A DNA stretch of 64,000 nt from Sipunculus nudus (taxonomy: Eukaryota > Annelida > Sipuncula > Golfingiida > Sipunculidae), in NCBI GenBank assembly GCA_026874595.1, contig CM049317.1, positions 46,090,401 to 46,154,400 on the forward strand, in the 5' to 3' direction. The notes under the pieces were generated by a model. The model was not told the DNA's origin. It worked only from the letters and a program-made list of their open reading frames with translations, and searched no databases. Below are positions 25,901 through 40,210 of this stretch, piece after piece (within the stretch, counting starts at the first letter, position 1; every line of letters starts with the position of its first letter). The translations under genes were made by a program, and so were the position numbers.

Positions 25901-28900
25901 AAACTGTTTATTGACTACATCATGTTTATAACATACAAATGATATTTCATGTTCATTATGAATCGCTAATTCTACTAATATAAATGTGTGTTTGCGTGTA
26001 TGTGTGCTTACCATGAACCACTTGTAAAAGTTGTGGTGAGAAAATATCTAAAAATTATACATATTTTTGTGTTTGTTTCAGTTTATAAATATTATTTATA
26101 TTTGAAAGAAAATATATTATAATATTGTATACTAGTATATATATTACATTTCGACTTTTATGGGTTTTTTTATACAGTAGGGTCTGTCATACATAAAATT
26201 AATATATTTTATATAGCGCCAACTAAAATAGAAAGTATCAAACCATTGTAAATTTTTTTCACAGTGTGTTGAACTAAATATTTCATGTTTCTGTCTCCAT
26301 TCCTGTTCATAGGTGCAAACTGTGCAAGGAATGTCCAACTTAATTGTTTACCAAGAGAAATATGGTTCTTCAAGACCTAACATATACTGATAGTAAGTTT
26401 GTATTGTTTGTATATATGTGTGTACAATTGTGTATTTCATGCAGATCCAAAGGATGACAGCATAAGAAGCAATAAAGGTGGACTAATCTTGTCACCTATA
26501 CCTGTTGTCTTGGGAGCAGCTTGTTACAACAACAGTGGCAGTGTGAACTGACATGTATACCCTGACAGGTAAGAACTGGCATAGGCACAGGAAGCAACCA
26601 CACTTGCACGGTGGGGCACTAATATTAGTTTTTTTTTTTTTTTTCTTTATATTATATATGAAATTTACATACAAAATCTGAATATTCATATGCATTGGCA
26701 ATGTACTGTTAGTCCTGTAAATGAAAGTTACTGGTAATAAGCTGAGACTGTTCTTTGAATTCCCTCTCCCAAATTGTGGTTAATATTTAAAATCTGCTGT
26801 CTGATCACTCTGATGGCAGAAAGTTGACGCATATTTTGCCAAATATACAAGGAAAACCTTCTTTTGAAGTCAGTAACTCTTTACAATTTTAAAAATATCT
26901 AAGTTGAGAGTGGATCCAGTTGTGGGGACCCCCTGTCCCCCGTTCAAGCTGTCACAATATTTTTTTCAGAGTTAAAGCCCAATTTTTGCACCCAGGACCC
27001 CCATTCCCCCACTCCCCCTTTCCAGGCCTTTGGACTTTTTTTTATGGATTATCATTAGTCCTCCTGGGTTGGACCCCTCCATTTCCTAAATCTGTGATCT
27101 ATCCCCGTGTCTTGCTAGATGCCACCCAATTTGTATTCTGTGTTCCTATATGTAAATATTTAAACATATTTTCAATTCTCTTGGTAACTGATACAATTAA
27201 AATTACTGTCTTTTTATTTTAAAATCATTAGGCAATATAAATATGAGGCTTTTCTTATAAGATCCATACAGTAAAGTGTATGGATGACTACATATGGTAT
27301 CTCCATATAGAAATCTGCACAAATTTGTCAGAATATGCCATCCGTGGGAGGAAATTGGGGCACCTTATTGCCATATTAACATATTAATATAAAATCATTA
27401 ATATTTTTATAAACTAGATCAAAATAATACTTGATGCAGTAAACCCTTATGTCTTTTTTGCCTTCTGATCTGCCACTTATGATAAATATAAGATGAGTTA
27501 TCACCTGTCAAGTTTTGTAAAACACTAATTTAAATCTGTTGAAATGTTTGTTAACTGTCTCTCTAAAATGTCAGACACAGTTGTTTTGTAGAATATATAT
27601 TAACAGGCATTTGTGCACATGTGTGTTGGGGGGGGGGGGGGTAAGGTATATGACATGAACCAAATAAGAGATAATAAAAAATGATAAAAATAATCCTATC
27701 TCATTATGAAAATATTCTTTTTACAAAATGTGCGACTAGGGCTACAGGTATATACATCCAGGGGAGGCACAATGAACACAATGGGCTATGAGTTATTTAA
27801 GATATTTTTAAAATCAGTCAACATGTTCTACTATAAGAAATGAGTTTATTACACAAATTACATCTGATCTATTTCTTTCATCAACTTTAGGGTAACATCT
27901 TCTCAGAGATCAAATAAAAAATGTTGTCAAAGATATGCTTAATTAAAAAATGCCTTCTTTTTAATGTTGGAATGTATTAGTAAGCATGTTCTGATAAAAT
28001 CAAATTTTTGTTTCAGTCTTTATCTGATGTGCCTATGAGCAACCATCCTGCCACAGACAACAATTAACAGAACAGATACAATTCACTATTTAATTTGGAC
28101 AACAGATGTCAGAATTTTCTTTTGGCCACCAGAAACTTACTGATATAGATGACCACAAAAGTCAGCAGAGTGAAGAATATACAAGCCAAATCAGCCATGT
28201 CAAATGATGACAGAAGAAAATGGATAATTACATACTTTAGTAATGAATACTGTATAAGCCATATTGTATCTGCAGATGGTTTATTAATTTTAAAAGGGAC
28301 TGTGTAAATGGTCCTCATATACACCTACAAGATATTATCATAAATTGAGACTCTGACTGTTGAACAGCATGAATCTGTGACATAAATAATGTCACAATAA
28401 ACCTAGCAACAGGCAACTGTTTTCTAAATGGAAGGTAATATTGAATGCTTATATAGCAGCAGAGAAATGTCTGAACATTCAATTATTCAGAGGTAGAGAC
28501 CTGAATAAATTAATTTAAAACTTGCATATGATTCTTGCTTCACAGAGCCTATAGTCAATATTTCTGTGATGATTACATCAAAGTATGTAAGTTAATATGT
28601 TATTATTTAAAAACTTCATGGTAATCAAATTTTTATGGCATTCAGTTTTGTAAAGACAGTCACCTACATTCAACAACATTTCCCCCCAAGGTTATTGTGA
28701 TGTGTTTCTTTACATGATACTGTAAACCAGTGGTCTTGTTCATTGTCAGTTTCATCATCATCACTGTGTTTGTATTGCTTATTTGTCTCCATTGGTGACT
28801 GAATATTATCATGTTGACGTTATGGAATTGGCATCATTATTGCATCCAGAACAGAGACTGGGCACTGATGTGATTGGCTGATGTATGTGTAATGTCTTGG

Positions 28901-31900
28901 CCAGTATTTAGAAATTAATGAAATCTAGCAATAAACATAATATTTATTCTTTCCCAACAATTAGGTCAAGAAAGTATAGGAATTGCTAAGTTTTTAAGCT
29001 TTCTAGTCATGGAGTAATCCTGTGGGCCAGTGGCTGTCATCACTTACAAGCTGAGTGTTCCCAGTCTTCTGACAGTATGGCAGCCTTTTAACAAAAAAAA
29101 ACACAATCATCTATTTTTTTGTAGAATTCAGCTGAATGCTATGGCTCAAGGGCCACTAGTTTAAAGTTTCCTTTAACTTACAAGAGAACATGTGCAAGTT
29201 AATTTCAGGACAATGTACAGTTAATTTCATCTGGGATAGAAATAGTAATTTAATGGTAAATATTAATTTGATATTGAGCTCAGCAGCTATAACAATCTGC
29301 CATTGTCCAACACTACCTCCTGCAGGCTATTAGCAGGGAACAAATTGCCTCTGTTCACTGAGGTAGTTCTTGCGCAACATCCTGAATGATTCAGGTGGTA
29401 TCTTCCAAATTTACAAGTGAGTCATAGTGGCTTATATTCATGGAACTGTGAGAAGACTGCTTATTTTTTTTTTTTTTTTTTTTTGGGGGGGGGGGGTACT
29501 TCTTCCCCTACCAGCCAGGGCATGAAGACTTACATTTCTGCCCTAACACTCTTGGAACAGATAAATTATATTTTTAAATTTGACTACAAGCCAATCAATA
29601 TTAATATTAAAATGTTCCAGAAGCAGAAAAGCTCCAAGTATAGATTATTTGCAATAGCAAGCATTTGCAAATGAAAATTTGTTTAGGGGAATATTCTGAC
29701 TGATCTATGAATTAGTGAATCGTAATTTGGCTTACAGTCATGTATTTACTTGTTTTAGACAACAGAACTTCCGGCACAAAATTCCAACAACCCTCTGCTC
29801 ATTAGGTGGTTTAATTGACTTGAGTCTTTAAAATTATCATGAGTTATTTTACATACATGTGTACAGAATGTCCAAATTTCAAGACAACGCTTACAGGTCT
29901 AATGCGAACCTGTAAAATTGGATATACATCGGGTGTAATGTTTCTATGATGATATGCTTGACCATTATTTTAAAAGTACATGTACTTGGTTAAGTTATAT
30001 GTACAGAACAGGTACACATACTAAATATTTTGAACCCAAGTACAAGCACCAACTGCACAAACATTACTCCTGGCTTGGATGTACACAACACAAAAATGAT
30101 TGTCAGTGGCACCACCAGTCACATGTATAACAGGCTATCGAAGTTGAATGGACATGCAAAATTTCAGACAGAGACTTCAAACCACTCTCAAACCAGGGTT
30201 TCCATGTACAATTTATTATCATGTGCCGTCTCATTGTTATTTGCTTGTCACTGACTTTTGAAGATACATATTGAAATGAAATTGTAGTAAATGAAGCACA
30301 TCTTTGATAAATAAATTCTGCTATAGTTACTAATGTTATTCTTTTCACTCTATTTTATTTCTAAGATGACTACTCTTCTTTTCCAGAGCACTTAATCTTA
30401 TTTTGGCCATTTGTCTTTGGCAGTCATGAGACCAGGGAGGCATCATTTCTTGTTTATAAAACATACCCTTCAGATCATTAACCTACTGATCATGAGGCTG
30501 CATGACACTCAGGGTTCACATTTGATATGGGTAAAACCTATTTTATCCAGCCTGGGCTCTTCTTGCTGCCTGCAGAGGTTCACAAAATGAGCTCTTGCTG
30601 CATATCTAAATGCGGTATTGATACTTGTCAAGGTGGTGGTAAGTGATCAAACTCTTCAGGAGGCAGCTGAGCCAGTGGCTGGCCCTCCACAGTGGTGTCA
30701 TGGCGGAAAATGCAGTTATCTGGTCTGTTGCATCCAAGATTGCTTCCCATGCAGTCCTAAACGGTGACTATCGTGCAGTTCTCAGAGTTTACAGGCTTCC
30801 AGATGATAATTAAATTTGATCACACCTATCCTATAGGTTTGTAAGATGAATGATGGTCATCTTGTGAAACATTAATCTGTAGTACCGGTAATCAACTTCA
30901 CTTTCCTATGACCATAGCTCTGGGGTTCCTGTAAAAGAATTTGGATGGAATTCAAACAGTAATAATGAAAAACAGTACTGTACAGCATATAATAAATTGT
31001 TAAATTAAAACTTAATTTGATTATCAAAACATTTGAAGCTATGAAACAATCTTCCAACAAAGGTTATATCACCTTCAACAATGTATATATTTTATGTAAT
31101 TCTTACGAAGCTTTTATCATATAATTCACTAAAGAAAACAATTGGAGACCTTAGTATAACTCTTTTTGCCTGGCTGCTGTATTGAATTTAACAGGGTTCT
31201 AAATTTGAGAGCACAGATGCACATGAGTGTCAAGGTTAGTAAAAGAAAATCTCTGACTGGCAGCTATAAGATATAATAGGCAGGTATGTAATTCACATGA
31301 TCTATTTGAAAAAATACACATGAAAAACAAGGGACATATGGGTGACTGTCCTCAGCTGAATTTGACCTTGAAGGTAAAAATCTAAAATAAAATCAAATGG
31401 AGATAAAGTGTAAGAGGAAAATGTAATATAAGCCATTGTTTGTTTTATATGATGTTTTATATTGATGAGCAAGAAATTGTTGCAAATAATATTTTGTGAC
31501 ATGACCATGTTTCCTTATGTTGAAACTAAAGCATGTAAGCAGTTTTTTAATTTGTTGGCTTTTTGATAAGCTGTTGACAGTTCAGCAGTTTACACATTTG
31601 TCCAATAAGATCCTATTTTTTTTATTAAGCCATATTTGATTTCTATTTTATAAAATGTATACAGATGCCATAAAGTTCCCACTCCACAGGTGGAAGGACA
31701 TGATGGTGGGTTAAATCATGTTACAACACCTCTGCAATTCTGTATATATTTTTTTATTTAATAAATTTTATACAGTTGCAATAAAACTATGGTCCCCAGT
31801 GCTCAGGTGCAAGGACAAAATCCCAGGGGTAGGGGGAATGGGAACACCCTTGCACATACATACAGGATATGAAATTTAATTCAACAGTGCATACAGGAAA

Positions 31901-33213
31901 AATTTTATTCATAATAATTAAATATTTAAAATCAGGCAGAGAGATGGAAAAAAAACAAAGCAAATCACTCTTATTCCTATTTTACTGAGGCAGGAAAATA
32001 ATGAACAAATGTTTGCATTAGATCCTCATTTTTTTTATTTTATCAATTTTTTTCATGTTTGTAAATTTTTACAATACCATTTACAGTATAACATATATAT
32101 CTAAATATTCAAGTTGATTCATAATTCTAAATTGCACCAACATTTATAGCTAATTTGGTCAGGTAATGTCACATTATGCACATAGATGCATTACTTTTTT
32201 TTATAAAATATACCTTTTAATCTACAAAAAAATAATACCTGAAAATAACACTTGATTTAGAATTCACAATTCTAAATTGCACCTTCATTTATCCATGATT
32301 TGGCTAAATATTATAAAGTTATGCTTACTGATGGGTTTAATTATATTTGAATTCTCTTATATTATTTAAAAGGAAATTAATTTAATTAAAAATGCTTCTT
32401 TTTTTAAATATTGTTCTATAATAAAATGAAAGGTTTCCTTTGCAACATTTATTTATCAAAAACAAAATGTCAGTACTTTCCAGACCCTTTGTACTGGCAT
32501 TTTTTCATATTACAAATCTGGTAAATATTTTGTCATCTTTTAAAATTGAAATGATTCAATATTTATGACAGGAACATTGACTTTATAAAATTATATTTAA
32601 AAGTTATGAAAGTATGTTGAATCATGGCAGTGAAAGGCATGTAATATCTGCTGTATATTAGTTACCATTATATTAGTAGATTAGTTAGCATATGGGGTAT
32701 CATATGCAAGTCATCCATACTCTTTACTGTACAGGTCTACTTAGAAAAAGTCTCATATTCTGCACAGATTTCTGAGAATGGTTCTCTTATTTTTATAACC
32801 TTTTGTTTGTTTCGAAAAAAAAGGGGGGGGGGGGGGTTAAAATTGACCCATACAATGCCTGAAAACCATACCCTTTTTGGCCTTATTGGTTTAAAATTAA
32901 TAAAAAAAAACCTCTTAAACTATTTAAATTGCTCATGCTTACACAAGGTTTGGCATTTATGTTTAAATATTTACATTTAGGAATGTAAAAAATAATGAAA
33001 TGGCATCTAGCAAGACATTAAGACATTTTAGAGTTGTTCAGGCACTGAATTCAGAAGTTTTTCCTTGTAAATTCTGCACAGCCACAAATTACTACCACCT
33101 GAAAGCAGTTTATAAATATTAACCACAATTTATAAGATGGAACTGAACGAGCAGCCATAGCTTTGGCTTATTACCGGTAATTTTTATTAACATGTCTAAC
33201 ATTACATTGTCAG

Positions 33214-33244
<31 letters not shown>

Positions 33245-36200
33245 CGCCCCCATTATGATTCCTTCCTGTGCTATGAAAAATTACCTGTCTGTATGCAGAT
33301 CAATTCTTTCATCACTCTCTTTGTAACATGCTGCTCTCAAGATGACAAGATTAGTCCAAATATATGCTTTGTATATGTTCATATGCCATCCTTTGGATCT
33401 GCAAAATGCATGTAAATCACAACTGTACACATATATTTTGCCAACATTATAAGCTTTCTATGTTAAGAAGAACAATAATACTCTTGCTGAACAATTCAAT
33501 AGAATATTCCTAGTATAATTTGCACCTAAGAACTTGAATGGAGTCACAATCATAAGTAACGTTTAGTGTGACAAACTGAAAATTTACAGTGATTTGATAC
33601 TTTCTATTTCAGTTAGCAGTATATGAAAATGTTAATTTCATGCATGACAGAGACTACAGTAAAAATAAAAAAGATAAAAGTACAAATATATTAAGATATT
33701 TTCTTTGAAATTTAAAAAGTATATTTAAACTAAAAAAATATATGATATATAATTATATATATATATAAATATACATAAATACAATTATATATGTTTATAT
33801 ATTTCCACCACAACTTGCACAAGTGGTTCATGGTAAGCACACACAAATATATTTATATAAGTAGAATTAGAGATTCATGATGAAAATGATATATCATTTG
33901 TATGTTATAAACATGATTTAGTCAATAAACTATTTATTGCATTAAAATATATCTGTCTTAAAAAATATGCAATCAGGTTAAACTATGCAAAAATATTAGA
34001 AAAATATGATTTCATACCAACGAAAAATTGATCCTGGAGCAATTTCAACAATCTGAAATAGCCAAACTTGGGCGGATTTGGCTTTGATTATAGTTATACT
34101 TCAAGTTTTACCTTTCTATAAGGCACGTCCTGTTCTAAAACTTTATCCAAAACTGGCAACAATTGGGATAAAAATAAAAATGGTCAACAGTACGTGCAAA
34201 TTTAGAGTGATTAATATTTATTCTATTATTCGATACATTTGCAGATATTTGGTATCTGCAATAAACCTGATTGTACTGTGCAAACCCTACATATGAAAAA
34301 TATAATAATAAACAATCAAAAGTCCACGTATTATCGCCCAGCTGCCGCTTCTAACGTCCGCTAGATTTCATAATTCTAACGTTAATTAAAAATAAATCAG
34401 ATAGGATAACGTGATTTTCATATGAATACCGTGCTGGAAGTTTTACTTGCTATACTACTCACTTTCACGATAGCCACATGATTGCAGACGCTGACCAGAC
34501 GATCCTGAGCCCAGGTGACAGCTTCCCTGACCACAGCTGTGAGTCAAAACCAGGATACCGCTTCTTGCCAGATGTGAATCCACAAAATGACTAGTACACG
34601 CAAATAACAGAAAATGGCTTCTTATTCCCTTAATAAAAACTATTTTGCCTTGTTGTTGTTATGTTGTCAGAGAGAAGCCTGTATTTAACGTCCGTAATGA
34701 AGGGTATGTCAGGCAACACGCATCGTTTTACTTTTACCGGGTGCTCGCGGTAACCAGCTTATGCGCATGCGCACTGACTTTAAGGTGGGGTATCTTTCGA
34801 AGCAATACACAGCAGCTTTAAATTTTCATGAGCTACGTAGGAGCGAGAGAGTGTCGCCTTGGGTCGTCATATGGTCACCATGAACGCAATGAGTGGCAAC
34901 CAGTTTTGAACATGCACAAAATTTCCGCCGCGCGGTCGCCGTGGATTAAAAGCGCAGTCAGATCGGAATTCGATCGCCATCAGTGTCCAAGCAGCGCAGT
35001 ACCAGCTACCTGACAGCGCAGGTAGCTCGCCAGTAAACACGGTAGCATCGGCCTTCCCGTTCCACGGCGCTGGCTTAGCACACTTACCCCGCCGCTGCCG
35101 AGTCCTCGGTGACCCTAGTGAGCTCTTCACACGCTTCGCACGGTGCTGCGGCGGCGCTTATGACGTCAGAGCTGCGCTCTCTCTGCGCCCAGTTCGATTC
35201 GACGTGTGCTGGCATTTGCGTTCTGACGAAGCTCGCGGCACCAGCACACGTCGTGTCAGCGGGGCGAGAGCGGCATTGCAGTCATACTGGGGGGGGGGGG
35301 GGGGGGGGGGGGGGGTTCCAGATGTTGAGGGCGACCAACGGCGATCTACTAGGTCGCCGTAAGGTCTTCATCTATAGTGAAGTTGCCCTTAATGCCTATG
35401 TGCCTTGTACATAGTGTCAGTATATCAACAATATTGTCTCATTATCAATATTTAAAATTGTGTCCCTTTGCAGATTCAGCTATTTTGCATCGGTTCATGT
35501 TGATCTGCGATTAGCCCGATTGAACCGGACTCTAAGATAAAAACTTTTATGTTGAGTCCGATAACCATACGGTGCCAGTTCCTGGTAGGCCTATATATGA
35601 GCATGGCCCTGTCGTATAGATCTTTTACGCATAAATTAACTGCTAAATACCGCTTAATGGAACGGCACAGGCCTAATGTCCTTGTACAGGGCAGTCACTA
35701 TGCATTTTATGGTTTCAATCCTAATTAAATAAAATACTAATTACCCGTGCTACGCACGGTTTTGGGCGAGCATTTAGTTCTGATGTCAAATAGGCTGTCA
35801 TAGTTTCATGTCTTGGGTGTACAATGTTACTGTCTCTTTGAATCCGACATTTGGTATAAGTGTTCTGTCTCTGAGTTATTCTTGTGTCGGAGTCTGCATG
35901 ACCTGGACGAATACGTTCTTGTCCGAATGGTGGAATGTCTTCGGGCAAACCCGGAGCATATGTATGTCAAAAATCACGGCAAACCGTAGTGTCAGAGGAG
36001 ACATGTAAATTCACACAAATCGCGTTACGCTATTAATATATAGATCCATTAAATACATGGTGTTATGGATAAAACTCTAATTGAAGCCGAGAGGTTGGCC
36101 GGAGAATTTTCGAAGAATTTGATATGTTAAATAAAATCATTTTTATATGAAAATATATATTATGCTGAACATCGCCATTTAAAGTTGCCCTCCGCGCCCG

Positions 36201-39200
36201 TGAATCCGCCAGTAAAGGAACCTGTTATAATGTTTTCGAGTGAGACAGTCACTGCATTCAGTCAGTGTGTTAAACCCGGATCCCACTCCGGATCCCGGAA
36301 CCCAAGAAAAATTTGTAATTCTTAAACTCTCATGGTAATTTGTCCAGATATTTTAGCATAATCGTATCTAAAAACATATTTTATATTATGTTTGGTTAAA
36401 ACATAAAAAATAGTCTGTTTTGCAACAAAATTTGATAAAAAAAAACACTTACGGACCCTGGGGCACGGACCTCACGGATTACACAGACCCCGTTTTCTCG
36501 TTGTTTTACCATTTCTTTAGTACATACATGTATTTGACATCACGTTTAGCCATGACACATTTGTGATTTATTATTGTGTTAGTATCTGTATTTTTACATT
36601 TCTGTCACAGTTTTTATTCATAATTTTATATTTGCTATTTATTTCATTTGTGTAGCGTTTTAAAAAGTATTATAATTTAAAACATTTACAAAATCATTAT
36701 TTTGGAACCTGTAGTTGCTTGAATTGCAAGTAATCAACAATTCCTTTCGGTATTTATATTATTGCCAACTTTAAAATTGCATGGTTGTTGTGAACGGAGC
36801 ACGAAACCTGTTGTTATGTGGAAGTGCTCTGATATATCAGTCTCAGGTCCGCTCAGCTGTTAGTGCACTTCAAATTAAATCTCCCCCACTGTGTCCGCAC
36901 TATTATATTTTCATTTAAAATAACAAATATTATATTTACTTTTTAGTGTGTGACACGAGTGCTATTTTTGTCCTCTTTTAGTCATAAATAAAAATATGAG
37001 CGGTGATTACTGGGGTCCGTCAAAATTGAACAGTCGGCAAATTCAAGTAAATGAGGTTCGAAATATTTTTGTAATTATTAATCTTTCAGTGAATCGGTCA
37101 TTTATACAAATGTGCAACATTTAGGGACTTTGCTCTGTTCTTACATCAACAATAGTGGTGTTTTTATCGGTATAAATAATGGAAAATGAGGAAATAGGTT
37201 TATGGGATCCGGGGACCGTGGGGTTCGGGTTTTACACACTACCCTGCATTCACTACCGCTCGAAAAATTTTCATTCTTTGAAAGATCCCCCTTTTGAGCA
37301 TTTTCCTCACGCGAGATCTCCTTGTGCACAATAGACCTTTTCGCTGCGCGGAGGTTGCCTTTTGAGAAGGGATCACCAATGGGGATTATTTCGGGCCGGT
37401 CACCGCAAATTTAAGAAAACCCCAGATAGGGCCCCCGGAGAAAAACTCTGTCCCGCCATCAAACACTCTGTGGCCATTGTGTTACCGGGCCCAAAGACAC
37501 AAAGAAAAGAGGCGCCCGCGGGGGAGCAAATATTAAAATTATTAATTATGCAGGTAATACGCAAATATTGCAAATAAAAGGGGGCGGAATCTCTTCGGAC
37601 AAACCCAGAACATATGTATGTCGAAAATCACGGCTATCTGTACGGCGGTATCAGAGGAGATACGGAAAATCACAAAAATCGCCTTACGCTATTAATATAT
37701 AGATTGTAACTGTACTATCACATCATACAAAGATAAGGAACACCAAGAGGTGCTATGGCCGGGAGCCGCAAGACGCAAACTCCCCGCCGTGTATTAAAAA
37801 TACAGTTACATGAAATCAACCAGTATACGAATACATTGAAGAGAAAAAAAAATTAAATTAAACGTGTGGCCCCCGCTACCACCAGGTGACCACCTACACT
37901 GAAAATGGCCAGCGTGGCCGACTAACGACGCATGACGACACGGATGAACGCATGTGCATGAATACTAATTAACTCCCCTCACCCCGCGAACCTTCCCAGT
38001 GTACAACGATGATCAGCGTGTCAACACTGTTAAAAGTTGCACGTAAAATAACGGTGCTTTGCACCGGCAGCAAAGTTGACAGTGCAATGCACCGTTATTT
38101 TACGTGCAAAGAAATAACGCAGTGCGTTAAATAACGTCGCATTGCACCGTAATTTTACAGCGCTTTGGGACGTAAATAAACGGCGCTTAGCCACGGGAAA
38201 TAACGGGCATCTGTTATTTTACGGGACAATATGCCGTTATTTTACAGTGCTAAGAGACGTGAATAAACAGTGATTTAAACTGGAATCAGGGCATTGCACC
38301 GTTATTTCACGGTGCTTTGATATGTAGAATAACAAAACATTGTTACTTTAATAAATAACAGTGCTTTGCACTTGGAGCTAGACACTGTTACAGGTTTCCA
38401 TAATCTTTCTCAAAACGTTTCTGTCTTGTCACTCCGGACGAACCCTTTATTTGTATCTGTGTACTTCAGGTTTCTCATAACATGTTTTTTAGATTTTACC
38501 AGTAAAAATATTACGAACGAAGTCAGACCTCCTTATGATGATAGAGTTGTAACTTTCTGTTTGACAGTCAAGTGTCCCGAAAATCAAATCAGGATATCCA
38601 CAGAGGGAAATGCATCTTGGCTAATTTGGGAAATGGCATTAAAAATGCATGCTCACACATAATATCACACCACTTCTTTATTGTATGAAATATTCAACAG
38701 GTCATCAACATGTACAACACGTGTACTTAATGTATATAGATATTCAGATTATATTGATCTTCCAAAAGGCATCATTAGGAAGCAAACATATTAAAACATT
38801 TTGACCACACTGCCTGGCAGTTAAATCGTCTCCAACTAAACGTATAACATTTGGCAATTAGTGCAATATTATTATGATTACTATTATGAATACTGTGTGT
38901 AATCTCATTAAGTTTGCTGATCTTTTTAACAATAGGGCCCAAATCTATTTATAATGTATCTTTGAAAAATAGATAAAAGTGCATTAGTAAATTTATAGTG
39001 TTGTAAATTAATGGTATCTTTAAAGTAAAAGATGGTCAGAACACAAGTCAAACAATTGAAATGGATTTAACTTATATGTCACCAAATCTTTCTACAGTAA
39101 AGGCATCTACTTTGTGTGAAGCTTCTGATAATGAATTCCAAAATAAAGGTCCTTGGTAAATAAATGATTTTTGCATCAATTAAATTCGAACTGGAGGGAG

Positions 39201-40151
39201 TTGAAGAGAATGCCTACACTGTAACAAGGGTGCAAATGTAAACGTTTTTCCATTAAAAATAATAAGATAATTACCTGATTTAATTAAGGTACTTAAACAC
39301 AAGAATATTAAAAGTGAAATAGTCGTTAACTGATATTTCCTATATTGTTGAATATATTATAGAGGAAAATGCAGCATTAAAACATTAAATCTGACCAACA
39401 AGCTCTATTGACAGTGGGAGGGCAGTTAGAGGTGCATTCAATGACCCCAAAATCAAGAAACCTGAAGGTCTTTTTAGTCCCTTGGGATACTCCAGGGTAA
39501 ATATCCAAAATGACGCATAGCAAGCCTCCAGTGGAAGTAGAAATAACTTGCATGGGTTGAGTTTCTGGCCATCCACCATATGTTACACTGATGTTACAGT
39601 CCCCATCTTGAACATTCACAGGTGTTGGAGATCTCATTCCCTGCATACAAAATAATAAACAGAAAAGAGAGATTGTAAATGTAAGAAACATGAGAGAAAT
39701 ATGCAAGACTATAGTTCAGTGCAATTATCCCTTTAATTTTTATATTTTTTTAGATTTTTTTCAAAGTCTGACGCTCTATCAATTTACATTACAGAAAATA
39801 AACTTTTGTTCTTTCTTCACAAAATACAAACAATAGGGAACCTTAAGAAGTGAAAATAATTATACATTATTATATCAAATATATCTTTACATTAATAACT
39901 GGCCAAGATTTTGTTCTATCTCCGAAAAAATAAACAATTTCAACATTTTTCTTTATATATGTATTTACTTAAAAAAGGTTAAAACTATCTTTAATACTTG
40001 CTGAATATATTAACACAAATATAATAGTTTTGAAAGAATTACCTCTCCTCCATCTGCAATCCCATATTATCCTTGCATTCTCCAAACAGTGAAGGCAGTA
40101 TCCTGTATATAGGAGCTTTACTTCTGCAAATACAAATACACAGACAATGCA

Positions 40152-40210
<59 letters not shown>

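Larger units (their letters stand above)
27331..32689. other. Centre of the giant inverted repeat
   Basis: AT-rich sequence with G runs at about 27628-27642 and 29485-29497. It holds a relic of the GGTGGCGCCACC family at about 29880-30230 (gtcagtggcaccaccagtc, atgcaaaatttcag) and a short coding-like stretch near 30640-30760. No complete gene was recognised. Confidence 0.45.
25068..34821. mobile_element. Giant TTAA-bounded inverted repeat (foldback-like), 9.75 kb
   Basis: The sequence from TTAA at 25068, continuing agctgctgtgtattgcttcg, returns as its reverse complement ending at TTAA 34821. Collinear anchors occur along both arms: 25120-25560 against 34330-34775 (very similar); about 26220 against 33600; about 26450 against 33400 (atccaaaggatg and its complement); about 27110 against 33010 (cttgctagatgcca); and about 27255 against 32735 (gtatggatgact). 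Arms are at least 2.2 kb with about 5.3 kb between. The outer 500 bp are much better conserved than the inner parts. No transposase frame was found. TTAA is the piggyBac target site, but it is itself palindromic, so that assignment is only suggestive. Confidence 0.75.

Noticed and set aside
26920-27222. 100-codon plus-strand open frame in the palindrome arm
   Set aside because: Pro/Phe-rich low-complexity translation of pyrimidine-rich DNA, and the opposite arm does not keep it open.
35721-35948. 75-codon open frame in Helitron copy 2 as a gene
   Set aside because: It lies within the terminal part of a non-autonomous element, overlaps the 3' hairpin and shows no domain.
39377-39706. Terminal exon at 39.6 kb as part of the lectin receptor
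   Set aside because: Its splice phase is 2 while the receptor uses phase 1 there, it contains its own stop, and it sits in a transposon with its own partner exons.
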